This document shows positions 12,311 to 24,170 of a DNA stretch of 64,000 nt, in pieces. Position 1 is the stretch's first letter. Each line of letters begins with the position of its first letter. The DNA lies in NCBI GenBank assembly GCA_963920665.1, contig OY987272.1:1307001-1371000 (forward strand). Direction: 5' to 3'. The notes beneath the pieces were generated by a model. That model saw nothing but the letters and a program-made list of their open reading frames with translations, was not told where the DNA came from and searched no databases. The position numbers and the translations under genes are program-made. Source of the DNA: Straminergon stramineum. Lineage: Eukaryota; Streptophyta; Bryopsida; Hypnales; Calliergonaceae.

Positions 12311-12670
12311 TGCGCAAAGTCTTCTGCAAAATTCAGTGCCGATAATGGTTGTCAGTGTCGGTAATAAGCGGGTACCGGTAGTTCGATTCAGTCCAGGTTC
12401 ATTCTTCTATTTAATACTATGAACCCCAACAAGTGGCACTGACTAGTCTCAAATTTATGCGAAACGTTGAAACCAGAAACCAGTCAACGAACCAATGTAA
12501 GAAAAAGTTCCGACTGCAGCAGAATCGAGTGCCTAAATTACCAATTCAAAGTTGCAACTCAAAGAAAAATCGAGTGAAATTTCAGAATATCAATCAGCTA
12601 GTTACAGTTGTTCTTGTTTCACACGGCAAAGGGGTGAAGCGCATTGCTGAACCTCTAGGAGAACTGGAAT

Positions 12671-13146
12671 CACTACTGCGAAACCCGTCGCTTTTCATTC
12701 CTTGAAATAGCGACAAAACGAGGGGTGAGTGAAAAAAGTCACAAGGGACAAATCGTGGATCCGACTTAGATACTAACAATAGATCATTTTCAGTGAGAAG
12801 CGACACAGCTCCAGATTTCCTCAATGAAAAACGACGGGTTTTGCTCTAGTGAATCCACTCGGGGGATAATGGACATTTTCAAATGAAACAGACCACGAGC
12901 ACCCAATTTTATAAAAAAGAAGAAGCAAATTTTTGTCAATTGTACAGCGATGTGACTACCTTGGCACTAGAGCGAACCCCATCGTTTTTCATCGAGGAGA
13001 TCCGGAGCTGTGTCGGCTTCTCACTGAAAATGATCTATTGTTAGTATCCAAGTCGGCCCCACGATTTGTCCCTTGTGACTTTTTTCACTCACCCCTCCTT
13101 TTGTTGCTATTTCAAGGAATGAAAAGCGACGGGTTTCGCAGTAGTG
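12671..13146. repeat. Large foldback, 181-base arms
   Basis: The left arm (12671-12851) and right arm (12965-13146) are inverted copies with a spacer of about 113 bases. The outer ends read CACTACTGCGAAACCCGTCG and its complement. Both arms encode the same apparent peptide on opposite strands (LLTENDLLLVSKS), which is simply the palindrome read twice. The transcript would fold into a long, nearly perfect duplex. It may be a foldback MITE or a dsRNA source. Confidence 0.85.
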
Positions 13147-13326
13147 TGGTCACTCCATGGCACCAAGTTACTGGAGGAAATTAAACCCATATGAACCTTT
13201 GGAACCATCCTACTGTAGCTTGGTGCCCAAAGACCTTCCTAGTTTCTACTAGTGGATACTTTTGTGTCCTTTGTCCACTTTTCTGGATTATGTCATGGGG
13301 AACAACGTAAAACTTGCAAAAGAATA

Positions 13327-13660
13327 GGTAATTTCATTAAAATGGCGCCATTCCATACACCATTTTCAGACTGTCAGTGGTCTAAACCGTAAAAGTGCCA
13401 TCTAAGACAAGTATCCATTTTAGACTGTTAGTGATCTTAAAAACTATAAAAGTGCCATCCAGGACAGGTATCCATTTTAGACTGCCACTGGTCTAAACTA
13501 TAAAAGTGCCATCTAGGATAGGTATCCATTTCCGCAGATAGATTGCCAACGGTCTAAACTGTAAAAGTGCCATGTAGGATAGGTATCCATTTCAGATTGC
13601 GCGATCTAAACCACAGAAGTGCCAAAATTGTGGTACGGCACCATTTTAACGAAATTCCCC
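13327..13660. mobile_element. MITE, family M (copy 2), with internal tandem repeats
   Basis: Ends GGTAATTTCATTAAAATGG and CCATTTTAACGAAATTCCCC are inverted copies related to family M. The interior (about 13372-13625) is four to five tandem units of 52-62 bp, each carrying 'taaaagtgccat' and 'aggtatccattt'. The repeats are not CRISPR-like: the units are contiguous, diverged and in plant nuclear DNA. Confidence 0.8.
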
Positions 13661-14431
13661 GTAATGAAATTTTCTATTCAGATTCTTATCAAGTCATGAT
13701 TTTTCTTGCATCTAAAGCTCTCACTGGATCTATATTCCCCGTCCTACCCCAAGGAAATCTAATGCAAAACAACCGGCACTTTTCCATTATAAATAGACCA
13801 GAGAAGCCAGTTAAAGCAACTGGCGACTGAGTGGTTGGTTACGGGTAATATAGCAAATTCCTTCCCGACTTTTCTCAAATATTCCGGGACACTGAACTGA
13901 AGGAACAATGCCTTTGACCACTCAGCTGACGGCCTGATACATTCTACCGAAGGGCGCCACAGTACAGTTAGTTGCAGACCCCTGGTATTCTTGGCACCCT
14001 CAGCAACAGTTCCATCTCTTCGTTTTCTGGCGCAAAATTTCCGAATAGAATAGAAATTTAATTCCTGTTGCAAGCGAGAACTCGGAGGAATCTCTCGATC
14101 GATGGCGCAGCACCAAATTTTCTGCGATTTCAGATTCTGTGCTTTGCCCTTGCAGGCAATTGTTTTATTGCCAAATAATGCTCGACTCATTCCGAGGTGA
14201 TGCCATCGTCCTTGGCATGGGCCCGGGGGGAGACTTTGACGTCACCTCATCCTGGTCCCGATTCTGCCGTGCTCGGATTTGTCGCTCTTGCGACGACATA
14301 TATATTACAGCCCGTCGCTAACGACGACGCTCTCATTGAAACAATTTTGATGCTCAATCGGAAAAGAAGAAGAAGACGACGAAGAAGAATTGAAGAACTG
14401 GACGAGGACTTCGTTTCTTGGAAACCGGTGG
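13661..14431. promoter_or_regulatory. Region upstream of the SABATH gene, probable promoter
   Basis: The region lies directly upstream of the SABATH methyltransferase. A TATA-like TATAAATA occurs at about 13790 and a TATATAT at about 14300. A purine-rich stretch of AGAAGA/GACGAC repeats lies at about 14360-14400. An 87-codon frame (14197-14460) with an eight-arginine run could be an upstream ORF, but nothing supports translation. No transcription start can be fixed from the sequence. Confidence 0.35.
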
Positions 14432-14729
14432 GAAGAATCACGAGTTTGTTTGTTTCTTGATTGAAGAGCATTTGTTTTGTGATTGGAGTTGAAGTCGAAG
14501 TTGAAGTCGAGCGAGTGATTTTAGCGGTGTGAAGAATCACGAGTTTGTTTGTTAATTTCTTGAACGAAGCCTATTATTTTGTTTTATGATTGGAGTTTCA
14601 AGTCGAAGTTAAGCGAGTGCTTTTAGCTGTGTTCAGTAAGAATCATGAGTTTGTTTGTTTCTTGATCGAAGCGCATCTGTTTTTTGATTGGAGTTTAAGT
14701 CGAAGTCGAGCGAGCGATATTAAGATAGT
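14432..14729 (+). repeat. Three tandem units in the SABATH leader
   Basis: Three consecutive units (14432-14530, 14531-14636, 14637-14729) of about 93-106 bp each start with GAATCACGAGTTTGTTTGTT or a close variant and contain 'gattggagtt' and 'gaagtcgagcgag'. The last unit ends ten bases before the start codon, so the repeats most likely form the 5' leader. Confidence 0.85.
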
Positions 14730-14738
14730 AAGTTCGAG

Positions 14739-16653
14739 ATGACAATCAAGCGGAGCTCCATGACGGAGGAGAAGGATATGACGAATGGCTTAGCAAAGGC
14801 GGTTTCGAAAATCGCCATTCCGGCGCGGTTCGACAGTTTCAAAGGGACAGTGTCGCCGGTAAGTACGACGGCGAGTCCCGTGACCGCGATTCTGCGCATG
14901 GAGGGCGGGGGCGACGCGAGCTACGTGAAATTCTCGTCCGGGCAGGCGAACATCAATGCGGAGCTCCGGCCGATGCTGGCGGACGCCATCCGGAAGTTCT
15001 CGAACTTTCCAGGCTCCGGGCCGATCCGCGTTGCGGATCTTGGCTGCTCCGTCGGCGCGAACGCCCTCGGATTCGCGGAGTGCATTACGAAGGCGGTGAG
15101 GGAGAAGTGCAAGGCGCTGTCGCGGCCGTGCCCGGAGGTTCAATACTATTTTTCTGACCTTCCGTCGAATGATTTCAACAACCTGTTCCAGTCGCTCGCT
15201 CCGCTTCTGTGTGGTGGCGACGTGGAGGACTGGAAGGTCGATAATGGTCATGTGCAGCCGAAGACGAGAAATTATTTCGCTGCCGCCGTGCCGGGCTCGT
15301 TTTATGATCGCTTGTTTCCGCAAGAGAGTCTTCACGTTGTTATGTCTGCGTGGTCCATGCATTGGCTTTCTCATGTAAGTGCTCCTATCATTGTCCCTCT
15401 TCGTGCCACTCCGATGTTCATTAACTTCGACAGTCGATATACTACAGAGTCAACTTTCCACATCATATTTTAAGATTGTCATTTATAATAGATATTTCGC
15501 CGAGGGGATCTGTTGTTGTGTGATGATATCCGAGTTGAGAATCTGCTGATACACATACACTAACTATCGTACTTCGAGCACCGATGAAACTTGACTTGAT
15601 TTGTCCTGTGTCTTGGAGTTTTTTTGGCGTTTGACGACTCTTGAGAATGATGCCATGCCACTCCTTGGGTTAATGCGAACTCGAATCAGCTGGAGAGAAG
15701 ACCATGTGTCCCGTAACTTTGTCAAAGGCTAAGTGCCGCGATTAATGGTGCTATAATCTAGGTGTCATTACTTCGTCAAATGCTTTTGAAGTGGTCCAAG
15801 TGGAAGTCCTGAATAGCGACAGTCGAGAACATTCAATGTTGAGCTGACGGTGTAATATTGCAGATTCCGGACTCTGTAACGGACAAGTCCTCCCCCTCAT
15901 ACAACAAGGGCAAGGTGTGGATAAACGAAGGGAATCCGCTTGTGGCAGAGGAGTATTCCAAGGTGTCGAAAGAGAATCTGAAATCCTTCTTCACCTATCG
16001 TGGGATGGAATTGGTATCTGGTGGCCTCCTATTCGTGATGATGATGAGCAGAAAAGATCCTAACAGGAAGGAGATTCAGTTCGGTCAACCCTTGGGGACA
16101 AGTTCACCTATCAGCGGCATGTTCGAGCTTGCCTGGAACGACCTGGTTACGGAGGTTTGTGAGACTTGCATCTATCAATGGTACTGTCGACTAGTATTTG
16201 GAATGTTTTGGATTTGACCATATTAGCTTAGTGCCGCAAGGATGATTGATGATTTGAGCTTTTTGTGTGCAGGGTGTGATAGACGAAGAAACGCGAGACT
16301 CTTTCAACATGCCAATCTACTGCCCGAGCGCGGACGAGATCAAGGAGGTCATAGACGAGACGTCGGCATTTCGCATCAAGAAGATGGAAATATGGGAAGA
16401 CATTGATTTTCTCCCTCGCGAATTGGCCGCCAAATTGGTGATGGATCCGGAGAAGTGGGGTGCCATGGCGATGAACATGGCCAGGACCATGATGCTTACG
16501 CTTGTGGAAACTCATGTTGGTCCTGACATTGCGGCGATTCTCTGGGACCGCCTCGAGAAACAAGTAGTTAACCACTGTAGAAGAACCAAGACTGTTTTCT
16601 GTGGAAACTCACCCGGGTGTAATGTCGCCTTAGCTGTCCTTGTCAAGAACTAG
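14739..16653 (+). CDS. SABATH-family carboxyl methyltransferase
   Basis: Three exons are predicted: 14739-15374, 15864-16154 and 16273-16653, all joined in phase 0, giving 435 residues (the family is usually 360-400; the excess is a roughly 50-residue N-terminal extension). SABATH enzymes transfer a methyl group from S-adenosylmethionine to a carboxyl (or ring nitrogen) of small acids such as salicylate, jasmonate, IAA or cinnamate, in the cytosol. Visible family marks are the SYxxxSxxQ substrate/SAM loop (residues 61-69), the SAM site VADLGCSVGANAL (98-110), SDLPSNDFNNLF (139-150), VPGSFYDRLFP (184-194) and SMHWLSH (206-212). The conserved Asn of the first loop is Phe here, so the substrate cannot be guessed. 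Exon 1 is much more GC-rich than the introns. The first Met is chosen because it opens the exon frame. Confidence 0.92.
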
Positions 16654-17253
16654 CGCAAAATGGACTAACCGTTACTCTCCATCCTATGAAACTCTTCAAC
16701 ACTGACTGTGCAGGATGGATAACTTGGACTAACCTGTTGATAACTGAGGTCCATGAATGATCGAGACTCTTCGAGCTTCATCCTCAGACAGTGACTGCAG
16801 ACCGTAGAGATTTCAGCAACTGTAATCCACATATCTTCTAAACGCAGTTTCTACTTGTTCAAATAGTGGGCACATAACAGGCCTTACGATCATCATATTC
16901 GTTAGAATGGCGATATTTCAAGAAATTGGAACGTTTCCCAACGCCCATCTCTGGAACCCTCAGTCTGATCCATAAGTTTTCCAACCCCAGTGCATTTGAA
17001 TGTCACAAGTTTGGCGCTTTGAAACATGCAATTTTAATGAATACGGTGGTACTGAACGTGCATGAAGCAACGGTTCATGAATTTGGGCGCTGTGATTTGT
17101 ATGAAATATCACAACAAGCAATCATGTAAAACCTGCTGTTGCATCTTTCTCAGTACCATAAACATCACTTTCGTTAATTTGGCGATATTTCACAAAACAA
17201 AAATTGAGACGTTTTCACAAATGTATAATTTGAGGCCACAAACTAGGACTTGT
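16654..17253. other. Downstream of SABATH gene, repeat fragments
   Basis: No gene is supported. Two short stretches, near 16900 and near 17172, read CGTTA(G/A)xxTGGCGATATTTCA and resemble one end of the family M MITEs, so this is probably a decayed insertion. The 67- and 89-codon frames here are not credible genes. Confidence 0.4.
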
Positions 17254-17868
17254 CATTATTTAGGGAAATTTTGGACTCTCCGGAGGGCCGCCAGGGTTCA
17301 ACAAGCCAGTCTATTTCTGGAGCCATACTAAGCTATTGAAAGAGTTGAATCTTTGACCAAAAAAAAGGTCCACCTTGTGTAAATATTAAGAGTGACAAAT
17401 ATTATATCTCCATTTCCTATACTGTTTCCTATTCCATAGTTGTCAAAAGAGGGTACTTACAATGCCTCCTCCATTTAAATACTAATACTCATGAATTAAC
17501 CCTTGAACGTTGGGCTAGTGACCATGGAAATCAGCCATTTTGGAATTGTGTGACATCATCCACTAAAAAAAATAAAAAATACTCATTGGGAGTCAAACTA
17601 TTGTAGAAGATCTCCCCTTTCCGCCCCTAATTCCAAGGATGAATACTTGCAATTTTGTCCTACAGAGGGGAATTCTTTGTTGTTCATCGGACAAAAAACG
17701 TCCGTTGTATCATTTAGGGATTAATGCTCTAGCATTTTCGTAAACCAATGAGGAACAATAATAGAGAAAAAGTTTTTGCATGGCCCAAATAAATGTAATG
17801 CTTGTAATCATGGGATCCCTTGCGACATTTCTTAACAACCTTTTAGAGAGACTAGATTTTCTCTAATG
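17254..17868 (+). mobile_element. MITE, family H (copy 2), split by a family A insertion
   Basis: Family H ends CATTATTTAGGGAAATTTTGG and TTTTCTCTAATG enclose about 615 bp, longer than other copies because of the family A element at 17500-17720. On both sides of that insertion the sequence follows the uninterrupted copies at 9865-10251 and 18419-18797. Confidence 0.8.
17496..17724 (+). mobile_element. TTAA-flanked MITE, family A (A2), nested in family H
   Basis: The 221-bp element starts CCCTTGAACG and ends CATTTAGGGA, between TTAA 17496-17499 and TTAA 17721-17724. The interior is close to copy A1. Confidence 0.88.
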
Positions 17869-18418
17869 TATAGATTTTGGGTTCAATCTGTCTAGCTTGA
17901 ACCACACCAAAGAAATGGAAAATCACCAATTTAATGGTTTAATTAGATTTAAAATTCATGAAATGTCATTTCAACAATTAGAGTGTGTCAAAATGGTTTA
18001 GTTTTGGAATGTAAATTATATGAAATTTCATTTAAAGTTTTTTCAAATTAATAGAAATTTTTCAAATACTGACATTATCAATTTTCATAGAAAACCATAA
18101 GAAGAAATGTCATTTTGAAAATTTTTAAACCAATATCTAAAAAGGAAAGAATTTTTTATTTGAAATTTAAATTTAGCAATTTGAAATTTCACAAAGAACT
18201 AAAAAGTTTCAAACAAGAATTTCTTTGTTTATTAGATATTGGTCTACAAATTTAACAAACTTTGAAAATGCTTTACAAAATTGACCTTCACCTACAACTA
18301 GGGTACTAGAAATGATGGCTCAAGTTGGCATAGCCAAAGCAACAGACCATTTATGAGTCCATACAACTCTATTACAATGTGGCAAGAAGATGAAAAAGCC
18401 TTGCCTAAGACCATTAGC

Positions 18419-18797
18419 CATTAGAGAAAGTTTGGACTCTCTAGAGGGCTACCAGGGTTTGACAAACCAATCTATTTCTGGAGCCTATTGAAGCTACTTA
18501 GGAGAGGGAATTTTCTGACAAAACAAAGATTCACCTTGTGTGAATATTAGGAGTTCCAAAAGTATATTTCAGTTTTTTATTCCACAATTGTCAAAGGGAG
18601 GTGCTTTGGGGGGGCTTTCAAATATCAAAACAACACTTGTGACTACCCTAAATAATAGTACTTCACAGTGAATGCTTTGGAAATGACAAAGTGTAGAAAT
18701 AGGGGAAAAATTCTTCAAGCAAAATAAATGTAATATAGTAAGGGTCCCTACTGGCACTTCTTGGTAGCCCTCCGGAGAGTCCAAACTTTCTCTAATG
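18419..18797. mobile_element. MITE, family H (copy 3), intact
   Basis: The best preserved family H copy, 379 bp, with long terminal inverted repeats of about 38 bases: CATTAGAGAAAGTTTGGACT on the left and AGTCCAAACTTTCTCTAATG on the right, continuing into GGGCTACCAGG/TGGTAGCCC. No coding capacity. Confidence 0.88.
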
Positions 18798-18939
18798 CCC
18801 CCTCCGGATGGTAAAAAACACAATTGTTGATTGAGATGAGAAAAAAAATACACCTTCCCTCTAATTCCGCCAATCTACTTTAGTGGAAAAAAAATGCAGC
18901 CATTAATTGTGTTGTCCTAAGAGATGATCTTGGCCATTG

Positions 18940-19170
18940 AGATTAGGGTTTATAATACATAATACAATACATTGAATATAATATTTATTGAATACAATAC
19001 ATAGAATACGACATATAATATATATGAAACATAGAATATTAATATGGATATATAAAATACACACAAATATAATGTATACTATACATATGGTATGGTATAT
19101 GAATATGGTATGATGTACATATGAAGATATTGATATGGGATATGGTGTACATTGATATCCCATATTGATT
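18940..19170. repeat. AT-rich microsatellite-like tract
   Basis: A tract of irregular ATAC/AATAC/TATGGTAT motifs of about 230 bp. The long minus-strand open frames over it (Ile/Tyr-rich) are products of the simple repeat, not genes. Confidence 0.7.
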
Positions 19171-19366
19171 ACAATCACAAGGAACTTCCAAAAATATATA
19201 AATAGGGGGGGGGGAATACAAAATGTATTTCATAGGCATAGTTAATTCATTCATTTTAGAAGTGTTTACTTAATTGGTAGATCATGATTGATATAATGTG
19301 CTCAAAAGATACAAACACTATAAATGTCCAAATCAAATCTTTCAAATCAATAATTGGAAGTGTGAT

Positions 19367-20651
19367 ATGGTAGAACCACCCATTAACAACCACTTAACCC
19401 CTAAAGTTCCTTGATTATATTATCACCAAAACCCCTAAAAAATTGTCATTTCTAATACAAGTATAATGGTTTTGAAAAATATCATTTTTGGACACATGTA
19501 ATGGTAGGATCTTGTAGTACACTAGATTGAGAAGATGTAGAAATTTTTTTGAAAATTCCACTATGTAGATTGCAAGATATTAGCATTTGAAGTGACAAAA
19601 ATCCTTTTTTGGGCCTTGTGAAGAAACGGGCAGCTATACTTCACAAGGTCTCATTTGTATGAAGAAATGTCCAAAATGGTGGTGCTTCTTTAGATTCATT
19701 CTTCAATGCAAGTTGGCTACATGCTTGAAAATTTTCAGATCGTTTGGAATTGTGTAACATATAGGAAAAAAATAGTAAGTAGAAAGATGTAGAGAATGAT
19801 TCAAAATACTAAATTATTAACAATTTATTAATGGAATTGAAAAATCCCAATCCAAAAGGTGGTAATGTTGTATTAAACAATATACACCTATTCTATTTAT
19901 TTTTTTCCAAAATATTGAATATTAAGTTAAATAAAGGACTTCAAAGTTTATTTTAGAGTAGAGAATCCATACTTGCCCGCAATCTAAAACATCTCATAAC
20001 TTTTGACTCATTGATCAAAATGGAATGATTCAAAGCTTTCTATGTATGCATAAATCTAGAATACCAATTTCAAATTTTTATTTTTGAAAAAAATGATTTT
20101 TTAAGATCTACCCAGACTGCCTAAGTTGAGAAATAAACTACATATTAGGCCATAACTTTTGACTCATATTTCCAAATGCTCTAAAATTTAGTGCATATGA
20201 AAATATTTCTTGTCCTCACCTTCTACTATATTTTGGGCCAAAAACATGGAAATCTCTAATCACATGTACCTACCCAAAATAGTTATGTTGCCCCCAAACA
20301 CACCTTGGTCTTTTAGGGGTTAAGCATTTTGTACATGATCTAGAGCAATAGAAGGCAATGTAAATTTTCTACCATGTAGAAAGATAGAGATAATGGAAAT
20401 TTCACTTTTTTGATAATTTTATGCCTTGAATTAAAATTACTATGAGTTTTGGAAGTCAAAAGTTGATGTGGACTCATACTCAACACATAGAGTCTTCTTT
20501 AACTATTCATTAAAACATTACTTTGGTTCTCAAAACCAAGCACATGTGTTTTGACAGTAATGGTTAGAAATTAGTCATAGTCTGTATTGAATTTTCTAGT
20601 ACCTATAGATTGCCCAGAGGATCATGGTCGGGAATGAGTGGTTCTACCATA
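19367..20651 (+). mobile_element. Family F MITE (copy F1) carrying a nested family E element
   Basis: Ends ATATGGTAGAACCACC and GGTTCTACCATA are inverted copies. Only about 27 bp of family F precede the nested element at 19398-20319; the rest (20324-20651) follows it. Removing the insertion restores the arrangement seen in copy F2 (7091-7477). Confidence 0.85.
19394..20323 (+). mobile_element. TTAA-flanked MITE, family E (E1), with proven TTAA duplication
   Basis: The 922-bp element starts CCCCTAAAGTTCC and ends GGTCTTTTAGGGG between TTAA 19394-19397 and TTAA 20320-20323. The paralogous copy of the host element (F2) has a single TTAA at the same point (7445-7448, minus strand), which shows that TTAA was duplicated. 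No open frame of transposase length is present, so the element is non-autonomous. Confidence 0.92.
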
Positions 20652-23600
20652 ATTTACTTTGTTCATCATCCATAATATGGACTTTAGAGCATTAAAGAAT
20701 TGATTAAATTAGCAATATCTTCCTACAATTGGCTAAAGGAAAAATGGTTCTTTTTTTATTCCCATCCCTTCTATTTTGTATAGGGCTATGTTGTAATTAA
20801 AGACTTTTTTTTTACTATGATTTCAAAACCCATAAATTGATAATCACCAACAAATAATTCATAATACTACAATAATCTATATATTAACATGTTGATGAAT
20901 TATGAAACTCAATTATGTTAATCTCTAACACAATCAACATCTACTAGGTGGATGATGATTGCTTTCAAAATCTTATCATGGGCGATACTCAAAATGAATA
21001 AAGTTCATCCAAGTATCCTAAAAATTTAATTTTTATGTGTTCTCCAATCTTGTATTAAGTCATATAATTAGCTTGGTCATGACTTGCTTCATGATTTTTG
21101 TACCTGTTATAATTCAATTAATGTCTATTTTTTTCAAAGTCATAAAATAATTTGCTTCAAAAGCTCTAAATTTTCATTCCCCCTACTTCTTGACTCTTGT
21201 AGTTGTTAACATCAAAACTCAACTCCAAGTTGTAAAGGTGCCTTATTGTTGTATCATCTCACTTTATTTCTAGATAATTTTGACAATTGGAATCTTTATT
21301 ACATATTATGTGTATAAAATGAGGAATTGTAAACATCCATTGAAAAATAAGAAGATCCTCAAATCATTCCCTTCTTCACTTGTCTACTCTTTGCCTTCAA
21401 GTAATACTTGACTATTTTTTTTATTCCAAAGCTTATAAAAAGACAAATTAATTTTTTGATTTTTGATTCAAACATGTTCAACTTTAACTCTTTAAGGACT
21501 TGGGGTAGTCCAAATTTCCAAAATTGTGAAGAAGTATCATAATATACAACTTAGAATAATAACTTAATGATGACTTTTAAACAATAGTTGAAAAATATGA
21601 TCTACAAATCATGTCCATATGGTTAGATCAATGAGAATAAAGTATAATATTTTGCAAATAAAATTTGAAGCTAAATATAGAAATCTACTTCTACAATCAA
21701 TTATAGATTGAATATTTGTGATTTTTACAAGAATTATTTTCCTTTGAGTTCAAAATATTATGTGATTTTTGAAGATTTTTCTATTCTTTTTTTAGTTGTT
21801 TTTAAAGGATAATTTTCTAACTTTTGTGTTTTAAAAAATAAATTTGAAGCTAGATCTACTACTAACCTGTGAATTATAGAATATTTGCAAAGCAAGTCTT
21901 TAGAATCTATACCGTACAAATATTAAAGAACTAACACAAAAATCTTCCAAAAAATTGATGGACGGAAAAATACATTTTTATTTACTTGGGATGTGTTTTC
22001 ATTCATCCATTGTTCAAATTTTTAACATCTAATCCTTCAAAGGTCAATATCTAAGAGGGTTTGGGAGAATGGTTGTAAACCCTAATTGAATCTTTTAACC
22101 TTGAAAGGTCTAGAAAGCCTAATTTTGGCCACATCTAATATATATTTTAAAAATTTTCATTTGCAATAGAACATGTATAAATTTAAGTTACATTTAGTGA
22201 CTAAATTTTGACTTCAAGATGAGTCTAATTTGATCCCGCATGACACTCCTAATTAAGATCATTATCCCCTAAAGGACCAAACTTTCAAATTTCAAGCAAA
22301 AGATGAATGCAAATTTACAAAATCTTCATTATTTCATCCATATAGATATTTGTAGATTATTGTGTTAATTTTATTACATATGTACAAGATAGATTTTCCT
22401 CCAAAACTATATGATTGGTCTAATCTATCATCAGAACTCCCAACAAATGCAAACTTCTCAACTTAAGGGAATGTGTTCATGAAGTAACCTTTTAAGGGCT
22501 AGTTGGCCTTTTCGATGGTTCTTAGATGCACAAACTTATTTTTCCTTATTTTCCACATGAAGAAAAATTGATGTAGAATTTGACTCAAGTGGTTTTATAT
22601 TTTTTGGAGCATTTTTGAATTACCTATGAATTTCTCAAGAATTCTGCCATAGGCACCTATTCTTGATCATAGGCCCTACAAAACCCACATACACTAGGTC
22701 TAAAAAAAGATATGGATTCATAAAAAACAAGCACTACAACATGCAAAAAGTAAGACAAGGTTCCTAAATGTGGCCTTTACTAAACTTCACTCCTAAAGGG
22801 CCAAGGCCTATTTTTAGACTAAAATCACTTAGAATTGCTACTTCTACTACGTTCATCCAAGAAAACAAAAAAACATTTAAAAAAATCTAGCCATAGGATC
22901 TTGTACTTTACTTGTATGAGATCATGTGATAAAAATTTGATGAAGTTTGACTGTACAAATTGGAAGATATTAGCATTCACAATGGGGGGAGGAAAAGTTT
23001 TTTTTAATACAAATAAACATTTCAAAAATAGACCCACCTTCGCTTTTATTAAGGTAGAAGCACCAATAGTTGATCATTTACGCAATTTTGAAGCAAATCA
23101 TGTAGAGTATGAGGTGGTGGAAATTTTTCTCATTTAGGAAGACATGAAATATGGAGATAGCAAAATTTTCAGAATTTTATTCCCAAAATTGAAATTACTG
23201 TGAATTTTGGGAGCCAAAAAGTACATTTCACTAGTAACCAATGTCTAAAGTCTTCCAATTCCAATCATTCAATTTTGCTCACTACTTAGAGACATGTGTC
23301 ATATCCTTATTAGTCCCAACCTAAAAAAGAACAAAAAAACATATTCCAATCTTGAATTTTAGCCTAAGGTTGGAAATAGTGCACCCTATAGGTTGGATAC
23401 TAGGTGTGGTTGACAATTGGTGCTTCTACCTTGCATCCACTAGCAAAGCATAAATGAACATTTGACAAATGTTAAACTGCTCTCACATCATTGACAAAAC
23501 ATTCAATGCGTAACACATATCGATTTCACAACCTCTTAATGTCCATTTCCAATCCTGGCTAGGGACGGTCTGAAGAAGAGGATTGGAATTAGTGCACACC
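20652..23600. other. AT-rich intergenic DNA, one decayed family E fragment
   Basis: No gene is supported in nearly 3 kb. CCCCTAAAGGACC at about 22266 and CTCCTAAAGGGCC at about 22791 look like isolated left ends of TTAA-type elements. The stretch 22890-23180 resembles family E ('aggatcttgta', 'agatattagcatt'), and 23170-23400 resembles the inner part of family F. Confidence 0.45.
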
Positions 23601-24170
23601 CCTTTAGTACTACAGAAGAACTCTATCTTGTACCGAGGACATCATAAAAAATAGTATGGGCATTTTGATTTTTCATCACTTGGGAAACAAGGGAAACTCC
23701 AAATGGATGGACAAAACGTATGTCATTCCCATCAAAGAACACTTGTCCAGGAATGTTTGCCACTGTGGGCAAAGAACGGCATCTAGTTATATATAAGGTA
23801 CGTAAGTTACATACCTTTGAATCACCAGCTAGAAAAATCACTGTACTTGGATAACCCCAGTTTGAGACAATCCACCTACACATTAAATCTTTGATAGCTC
23901 TGTGAACTAATTGCGTCATTTGTAGCATTTACCTAAACATGACACAGAAACTGACATGATATAGTCAATATGAACTACAAGCGTATGGTGTCACCAATAG
24001 CACTGGATAGTTCCAATTCCATTCTTGATCTGATGTAACCAAATACTTTCACTTGTACAGTACAGTACATCAGCAGAGCCCACTCTAGTTTGGAAGATGA
24101 TAGAAACACGGCATTGCCATGAATTCGACTAGACTGTGCATTAGCGTAGCAAGAATCCATAATTCATAAT
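23601..24170 (-). other. Probable 3' flank/UTR of the RPI4-like gene
   Basis: This lies just downstream (minus strand) of the RPI4-like stop codon. A 101-codon minus-strand frame at 23623-23928 shows no recognisable motif. I cannot place the poly(A) site. Confidence 0.35.

Noticed and set aside
12594..13184. Two frames encoding the same peptide on opposite strands
   Set aside because: The identity is produced by the 181-base inverted arms of the foldback; it is not a gene pair.
13372..13625. Regularly spaced repeats that might suggest a CRISPR array
   Set aside because: The units are contiguous, diverged and 52-62 bp long with no distinct spacers, and they lie inside a MITE in plant nuclear DNA.
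14197..14460. 87-codon frame with an arginine run upstream of the SABATH gene
   Set aside because: The arginine run is a purine microsatellite, and the frame ends inside the leader repeats. An upstream ORF is possible but unsupported.
18903..19254. Ile/Tyr-rich minus-strand frames of 71 and 91 codons
   Set aside because: They are translations of an ATAC/TATG microsatellite.
23623..23928. 101-codon minus-strand frame downstream of the RPI4-like gene
   Set aside because: It has no recognisable domain and most likely lies in the 3' flank or UTR.
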